DNA of 16,834 bases from DAOTUL01 sp034437435. GTDB taxonomy: Bacteria > Chloroflexota > Anaerolineae > Aggregatilineales > Phototrophicaceae. Below the pieces are notes generated by a model. That model was not told where the DNA came from. It saw only the letters and a list, made by a program, of their open reading frames with translations, and made no database searches. Of this stretch, positions 12,637 to 16,834 are shown piece by piece. Made by a program: the position numbers and the translations under genes. The DNA lies in contig CAYQJO010000080.1 in the NCBI GenBank assembly GCA_964417785.1, positions 1-16,834 of the forward strand. Direction: 5' to 3'. Position 1 is the stretch's first letter, and each line of letters opens with the position of its first letter.

Positions 12637-13664
12637 TTCAGCAATGTCCTTACGGCATCGGTGAAAATCCGCGCCCGCTCTGGTGTGATCCAGTAGTGGG
12701 TCACGACGCGGAAGGTACGTTTCATCCCCGGATACAACGACACCAAAATACCGTGTTCCGCTTCCAGGCGTTCGATAAAGCTGGCTGGATCGGCTTCCAG
12801 CAGATCGAAGAAGACGAAGTTGGTGTGGATGCTTTTGACCTCGATTCCCGGTATGGTCATGAGTTCCTCACCGATGCACTGCGCGTTGGCATGATCCTCG
12901 GCCAGCCGGTCGATCATGTCGTGGATGGCGACCAATCCCGCTGCTGCCAGCACGCCCACCTGGCGCATACCGCCACCGAGCAGCTTACGCGTCCGGCGGG
13001 CTTCCGTGATGAAGTCTGTATCGCCCACCAGAATCGACCCCACCGGCGCACTCAATCCTTTGGATAAACAGAAGGTCATCGAGTCGGCTTCCGCGATCAA
13101 GTCTTTCGCCGAAACATCCAGCGTGACCGCCGCGTTGAAAATGCGTGCGCCATCAATGTGTAGTTTTAGATTGTGTTCACGGGCGATAGCGGCGACATCA
13201 TCGGTGTAGGCTTTGGTGATCGGTACCCCGCCGCCAGTCCCCTGGGTGTTCTCCAGGCAGATCAATCGGGTGCGCGGGAAATGATAGTCGTCGTCGCGTA
13301 TGGCATGGCGAATGTCGTCCAGATCGAGGGTGCCATCCTCCTGCACCGGGATCGTATGTGGATGGACCCCACCGAGTGCAGCGATGCCGCCCGCTTCGTA
13401 CTTGAAGATGTGGGCTTTGTCGCCCAGGATGATCTCATCACCACGCCCGCAGTGGGTCAGCACGGCCACCAGATTACCCTGGTTGCCGCTGGACACGAAC
13501 AGGCCCGCCTCCTTGCCCAACATCTCGGCGGCTTCAGCTTCCAGCCGGTTGACGGTCGGGTCTTCGCCATACACATCGTCACCGACTTCGGCCTTTGCCA
13601 TCGCCTCGCGCATGGCGTCGGTCGGCCAGGTGACGGTATCACTGCGCAGATCGATCTTATCCAT
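12633..13664 (-). CDS. ltaE: Low-specificity L-threonine aldolase (PLP-dependent)
   Basis: Cleaves L-threonine or L-allo-threonine to glycine and acetaldehyde in the cytoplasm. It has the fold-type I PLP pattern of the beta-eliminating lyase family. IDLRSDTVTWPT at the N-terminus is the family signature. His85 in DKAHIF stacks on the cofactor. Asp171 in HIDGARIFNA contacts the pyridine nitrogen, and Lys202 in FCLSKGLSAPVGS is the Schiff-base lysine. At 343 residues it has full length. The start is supported by AAGGGGAAG about ten bases upstream. Its last codon overlaps the start of the CPBP-like gene, forming a two-gene operon. It diverges from the Ser/Thr kinase gene. Stereospecificity cannot be read with certainty, but the L-type fold is clear. 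Confidence 0.92.
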   Translation of the reverse strand: MDKIDLRSDTVTWPTDAMREAMAKAEVGDDVYGEDPTVNRLEAEAAEMLGKEAGLFVSSGNQGNLVAVLTHCGRGDEIILGDKAHIFKYEAGGIAALGGVHPHTIPVQEDGTLDLDDIRHAIRDDDYHFPRTRLICLENTQGTGGGVPITKAYTDDVAAIAREHNLKLHIDGARIFNAAVTLDVSAKDLIAEADSMTFCLSKGLSAPVGSILVGDTDFITEARRTRKLLGGGMRQVGVLAAAGLVAIHDMIDRLAEDHANAQCIGEELMTIPGIEVKSIHTNFVFFDLLEADPASFIERLEAEHGILVSLYPGMKRTFRVVTHYWITPERARIFTDAVRTLLN

Positions 13665-13691
13665 GAATTACTTCCCCTTTCGTCCTGCTCG

Positions 13692-13720
13692 ATAGTAGGT
13701 GGAATGACGACATCTGACAA
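13692..13720 (-). promoter_or_regulatory. Promoter for the threonine aldolase operon
   Basis: Read on the minus strand, TTGTCA (13720-13715) is followed by a 17-base spacer and TACTAT (13697-13692). Transcription would start near 13685, about 20 bases before the aldolase ATG. Confidence 0.5.
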
Positions 13721-13787
13721 GACCTTAACCCGTTACAGTGCCAACCTGTTTTATCATGAAAAAGGATAGATCAGGAGTAGCGCGATT

Positions 13788-15275
13788 ATGGAACGACTCG
13801 GCGATTACCGGATTGAGACCGAACTGGGACGCGGCGGTATGGCGGTGGTCTTTCGCGCCGTCGATGAGCGCAGTGGTGGGGTGGTGGCGCTCAAACTTCT
13901 TTACGATCACATGGCCGATGACGACAACATGCTCAAGCGATTCTGGCGTGAGGCGCAAGTCGCCCAACGGCTGCAACACCAGAACATTGTCGGGATCATC
14001 GACTACGGTGAGATTGACGGTCATGCCTATCTGACGATGCCTTATATGCCGGGGGGCAGTCTGGCCCGCTATTTTCAGAAGCCGCAGCAGGTCAGTCTGA
14101 AGACCACCGCCCGCTTGCTACGACAGGTGGCCGCCGCCCTGGATTATGCCCACAGCCAGGGGGTGATTCACCGTGACCTTAAGCTGGAAAACATCCTGCT
14201 GGATGAGAAGAAACGGCCCTGTCTGGCCGATTTCGGCATTGCCCATCTGGCTGACGCCACCCGCCTGACCGCTACCGGTAGTATCGCCGGCACCCCCATG
14301 TACATCTCGCCGGAGCAAATTCGCGGCAAGAACGATATCGACCGGCGGGCCGATGTCTACTCGATGGCGGTGATGGCCTATCTCATGGCGACTGGCTATC
14401 ATCCCTTCAACGGTGGTGACACCATCGCCTTGCTGCACCAACATCTTCAGACCATCCCCCCCATACCCTCTACCGTCAATGCGGAACTGCCGCCGCAGCT
14501 TGATGTGGTGTTGATGCAGGGGCTGGCAAAAGATCGCGACGAACGCCATGCGACTGCCGGGGAGTTTGCCCGTGAGTTCGCCAGGGCAGTTGGTCAACTG
14601 AAGACAACGACCCTGGTCAATATCACCGCACCCAATCCGGTCCCGGCCACAGAAATCACGGAGGCCGTTGAAAACAGCACGCCGCCTGGCTATCGCTGGC
14701 TGGTCGGTGTTGTCGCCGTTCTGGTGCTTCTGGCTGCGGCGGGCGTGTTTCTCTTGTTGTCTGACGAGGAGCCTGTCGAAGCAGCGGTGACGCCGGACCG
14801 CGATCAGGCGGCGACTCCAATAGTTGCCGACATCACCCATACTGCTGAGGCAGTACGAGTAAGCCCGACCATTGGCGGACGGGCGACGCTGCCGCCTTCG
14901 TGGACCCCTGAATCGACACAGACGCTGATGCCGTCGCCGACGATGACCCTGACTCCGACCATTACGTCCACTCTGTCCATTCCACACGGGGCCAATGCGA
15001 GTCTCCGGCAGGAGACGCCTCTTCGTACTGAACCTCGCCTTCGCGCCCCAACAATCACACGTTTGCCAGCAGATACACATATGAAATTGTTGAGACGAAA
15101 CACGCCGGGTACCTGGGTTGCAGTTGAGACATTCACCGAACCGCAGGTTCGTGGCTGGCTGCCGGTCACAAGCATTGTGACGGATGTCAGGATCAGGGAC
15201 CTGGATGTCGCTGCGGATGCGGTGGAGGCAATGGCAACGCCGGTACCTCCACCCTCGACCAACGACCGACCGTGA
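13788..15275 (+). CDS. Receptor-type serine/threonine protein kinase (PknB-like) with extracytoplasmic SH3-like domain
   Basis: A signalling kinase of 495 residues that spans the membrane once. The cytoplasmic kinase domain (7-268) is complete: glycine loop GRGGMAVV (14-21), Lys36 in VALK, Glu55 in helix C, the catalytic loop HRDLKLEN with Asp130 and Asn135, DFG at 148-150, SPE at 174-176 and Asp189. Catalytic activity is expected. After a juxtamembrane linker, residues 304-324 form one membrane helix. A Thr/Ser/Pro-rich stalk follows (about 330-400, with TPESTQ and MTLTPTITSTLS). The end, about 403-465, looks like a bacterial SH3 fold (LRQETPLRTEPRLRAPTI, WVAVETF, RGWLPV), the type thought to bind cell-wall components. 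The start is set by CAGGAG (13772-13777). The signal and targets are unknown. Its stop is four bases from that of the convergent dipeptidase. Confidence 0.92.
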   Translation: MERLGDYRIETELGRGGMAVVFRAVDERSGGVVALKLLYDHMADDDNMLKRFWREAQVAQRLQHQNIVGIIDYGEIDGHAYLTMPYMPGGSLARYFQKPQQVSLKTTARLLRQVAAALDYAHSQGVIHRDLKLENILLDEKKRPCLADFGIAHLADATRLTATGSIAGTPMYISPEQIRGKNDIDRRADVYSMAVMAYLMATGYHPFNGGDTIALLHQHLQTIPPIPSTVNAELPPQLDVVLMQGLAKDRDERHATAGEFAREFARAVGQLKTTTLVNITAPNPVPATEITEAVENSTPPGYRWLVGVVAVLVLLAAAGVFLLLSDEEPVEAAVTPDRDQAATPIVADITHTAEAVRVSPTIGGRATLPPSWTPESTQTLMPSPTMTLTPTITSTLSIPHGANASLRQETPLRTEPRLRAPTITRLPADTHMKLLRRNTPGTWVAVETFTEPQVRGWLPVTSIVTDVRIRDLDVAADAVEAMATPVPPPSTNDRP

Positions 15276-15279
15276 AACG

Positions 15280-16641
15280 CTAGACCTGTTTCAGGAAGTG
15301 GATCGATGTTGCAATCCCTTTGTGGAACAGGCTGGTGGTGAAGTGTTCGTTGGGACCGTGCATATTGTCGGTGTTCAGGCCGAAGCCCATCAGAATAACC
15401 GGGGCATCCAGGAGTCGCTGAAAATCTGCCACAACAGGAATGCTGCCGCCCTCACGGACAAACATCGGACGCTTGTTCCATACCGCTTCATAGGCTTTGA
15501 TAGCGGCCTGCATCGCCGGGGTGTTGATGTCCACCATGGCCGGATAGCCGCCGTGCTGCTTGTTGATCTGCGTGGTGACGGTCGGCGGGGTGATCTGCAT
15601 CACGTAATCACGAATGAGGTCGAAAATACGATCCGGGTCCTGGTTGGCGACCAGACGGCAGGTGATTTTCGCCATCGCCTTTGCGGGCAGGACGGTCTTG
15701 GTACCTTCACCCTGGAACCCACCCTTGATGCCGTTGATTTCCAGCGTTGGACGTGCGCCGGTACGCTCGCGGATGGTGTAATCGCTCTCGCCCCAGGCAC
15801 GCGGTGCGCCGCTCATCTGCTGCCATGTGGTCTCATCTATGTCGATTTTCGCCAGTTCAGCCCGTTCCTGATCGCTCAGCGGCAGCACGTCATCGTAGAA
15901 ACCGGGGACGGCCACGCTGCCATCTTCGTGATGCAGTTTCGCCAGGATGGTCGCCAACGCCTGGATCGGATTGTGGACCGCGCCGCCGAATGTGCCGCTG
16001 TGCAAATCTTTTGACGGTCCCTGCACCCGGACTTCCAGCGCAGTCAGGCCGCGCAGCGCGTAGATGATAGATGGCTGATCTTTCGACAGAATGCCGGTAT
16101 CCGAGATGAGGCACACATCGGCGCTGAATTTCTCGCGGTGTTGTTCCAAAAATCCGGTCAGGTTGGGTGAACCGATCTCCTCCTCGCCCTCAAGGATGAA
16201 CTTGACGTTGACTGGCAGTCTGCCATCCGTCTGAAGGATCGATTCGACCGCTTTGATATGGATAAACATCTGGCCCTTGTCGTCAGTTGCACCGCGAGCA
16301 TAAATCTTGCCGTCGCGTTCGACCGGCGCAAACGGTTCGGTCTCCCAACCGTCCTCTTTTTGGGCCGGTTGCACATCATAATGACCGTAAATCAACACGG
16401 TTGGGGCCTGGGGACCGGCGTTCAACCAATCACCATAGACGACCGGATGGCCGCCGGTTGGCATCACTTCGATGTTCTCAATCCCGGAACGTTTCATGTT
16501 GTCTGCCAGCCAGCTTGCGGCCTCGCGTACCGCGCCGGCCTGTTCCGGTAGTGTGCTGACACTGGGAATCTTCAGCAGATCGAAAAGCTGCTGGCGAAAA
16601 GCGGTTGCATTTTCCTGTGCATAATCGAGTGCGGTCGTCAT
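15280..16641 (-). CDS. M20-family metallo-dipeptidase (dipeptidase / CNDP-type)
   Basis: A 453-residue cytoplasmic exopeptidase with two zinc ions that hydrolyses dipeptides or short peptides. YGHYDVQP (85-92) gives ligand His87. RGATDDKG gives the bridging Asp120. EGEEEIGS (151-158) gives the catalytic Glu153 and ligand Glu154. SDTG gives Asp181, and NMHGPNE near the C-terminus gives the last His ligand. DLHSG (212-216) belongs to the dimerisation/lid domain and is typical of the dipeptidase branch (M20 dipeptidases and carnosinase-like enzymes) rather than of ArgE or DapE. There is no signal peptide. The start is supported by AGGAG (16651-16647), five bases away. Together with the peptide-type importer it could serve peptide use, although the genes are about 8 kb apart. 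Confidence 0.92.
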   Translation of the reverse strand: MTTALDYAQENATAFRQQLFDLLKIPSVSTLPEQAGAVREAASWLADNMKRSGIENIEVMPTGGHPVVYGDWLNAGPQAPTVLIYGHYDVQPAQKEDGWETEPFAPVERDGKIYARGATDDKGQMFIHIKAVESILQTDGRLPVNVKFILEGEEEIGSPNLTGFLEQHREKFSADVCLISDTGILSKDQPSIIYALRGLTALEVRVQGPSKDLHSGTFGGAVHNPIQALATILAKLHHEDGSVAVPGFYDDVLPLSDQERAELAKIDIDETTWQQMSGAPRAWGESDYTIRERTGARPTLEINGIKGGFQGEGTKTVLPAKAMAKITCRLVANQDPDRIFDLIRDYVMQITPPTVTTQINKQHGGYPAMVDINTPAMQAAIKAYEAVWNKRPMFVREGGSIPVVADFQRLLDAPVILMGFGLNTDNMHGPNEHFTTSLFHKGIATSIHFLKQV

Positions 16642-16668
16642 AACTTCTCCTCACGCAGAATTTTCGAC

Positions 16669-16701
16669 ATTATAGCCCCTGCCGGAAAGCCCGTATATAA
16701 T
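16669..16701. promoter_or_regulatory. Divergent -10 boxes between dipeptidase and GAF gene
   Basis: A perfect TATAAT reads on the plus strand at 16696-16701 and another on the minus strand at 16674-16669. Each faces its own gene, and the -35 region of each would cover the -10 box of the other. The -35 boxes are poor matches, so activators or an alternative arrangement are possible. Confidence 0.45.
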
Positions 16702-16730
16702 GAATGCAACGATCCCGGAAAGGTGCTTTC

Positions 16731-16834
16731 ATGTCTGAACAAGCCGCGCCACAAAATCTCAGCCCCGAATACCTTCTTACACTCTACGAAATCACCGGTG
16801 TGATGAACTCCAGTCTCGACTTCAACGAAGTCTT
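16731..16834 (+). CDS. Start of a probable GAF-domain signalling protein (partial, runs off the window)
   Basis: Only the first 34 codons are present. The segment LSPEYLLTLYEITGVMNSSL followed by DFNEV is the short helix that commonly leads into GAF domains in bacterial sensor kinases, cyclases and regulators (pattern LLxLxxxxNSSLDLDEVL). The output domain is outside the window. The ATG is supported by AAAGG (16719-16723) seven bases upstream and a TATAAT box at 16696-16701. It is transcribed away from the dipeptidase. Confidence 0.65.
   Translation, partial: MSEQAAPQNLSPEYLLTLYEITGVMNSSLDFNEV

Noticed and set aside
14118..15080. 320-residue open frame opposite the Ser/Thr kinase
   Set aside because: Arg/Gly/Gln-rich, no motif, and antisense to a complete kinase domain.
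15184..16014. 276-residue plus-strand open frame opposite the dipeptidase
   Set aside because: Antisense to the metal-site motifs of an intact M20 peptidase, with no ribosome site or domain pattern.
1..16834. CRISPR array, insertion sequence, rRNA, toxin-antitoxin or defence cluster
   Set aside because: I saw no regularly spaced direct repeats, transposase motifs, rRNA-like stretches or recognised defence proteins on either strand.

Overview
This is a gene-dense bacterial chromosome segment, moderately GC-rich, with mostly short gaps. It carries 15 complete genes that I can support, plus the first 34 codons of one more. The gene content fits a member of the Chloroflexota, probably an Anaerolineae-like lineage. 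The points in favour are a class I-type HMG-CoA reductase (bacterial mevalonate pathway), a long-form RmlA-type nucleotidyltransferase, a receptor Ser/Thr kinase with a Thr/Pro-rich stalk and an SH3-like sensor, and a GAF-type signalling gene. There is no 16S rRNA or other phylogenetic marker, so the assignment is inference.

Layout. 1-2515: a sugar-nucleotide gene (+) faces a two-gene unit on the minus strand, a PfkB/heptose-kinase-like sugar kinase followed by an alkyltransferase-like DNA-repair protein. 2540-2818: a small charged helical protein (-) with its own U-tract terminator. 2819-3139: a non-coding stretch with hairpins and a good promoter. 3140-6832: an oligopeptide/dipeptide-type ABC importer (binding protein and two permeases) without its ATPases. 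6835-8447: HMG-CoA reductase with its own strong promoter and an unusual N-terminal domain. 8549-9777: citrate synthase with a near-consensus promoter. 9877-10566: rhomboid protease. 10670-11974: a lone tyrosine recombinase with a coupled 62-residue acidic protein. 11971-13664 (-): threonine aldolase overlapping a CPBP-like membrane protein that has lost most of its metal-binding residues. 13788-15275: receptor-type Ser/Thr kinase. 15280-16641 (-): M20-family dipeptidase. 16731-end: start of a probable GAF-domain sensor, divergent from the dipeptidase.

Functional themes. Peptide uptake (importer), peptide hydrolysis (M20 dipeptidase) and amino-acid catabolism (threonine aldolase) suggest a heterotrophic, peptide-using lifestyle. 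Citrate synthase and HMG-CoA reductase tie acetyl-CoA to the TCA cycle and to isoprenoids. I found no CRISPR array, rRNA, tRNA, insertion sequence or recognised defence or biosynthetic cluster. The most unusual items are the catalytically degraded CPBP-like protein translationally coupled to threonine aldolase, the beta-rich domain fused to HMG-CoA reductase, the calcium-loop-like insertion in the importer permease, and the orphan recombinase with its coupled acidic protein. A recurrent architectural feature is convergent genes whose stop codons abut or overlap, together with GC-rich 3' hairpins lacking U-tracts.
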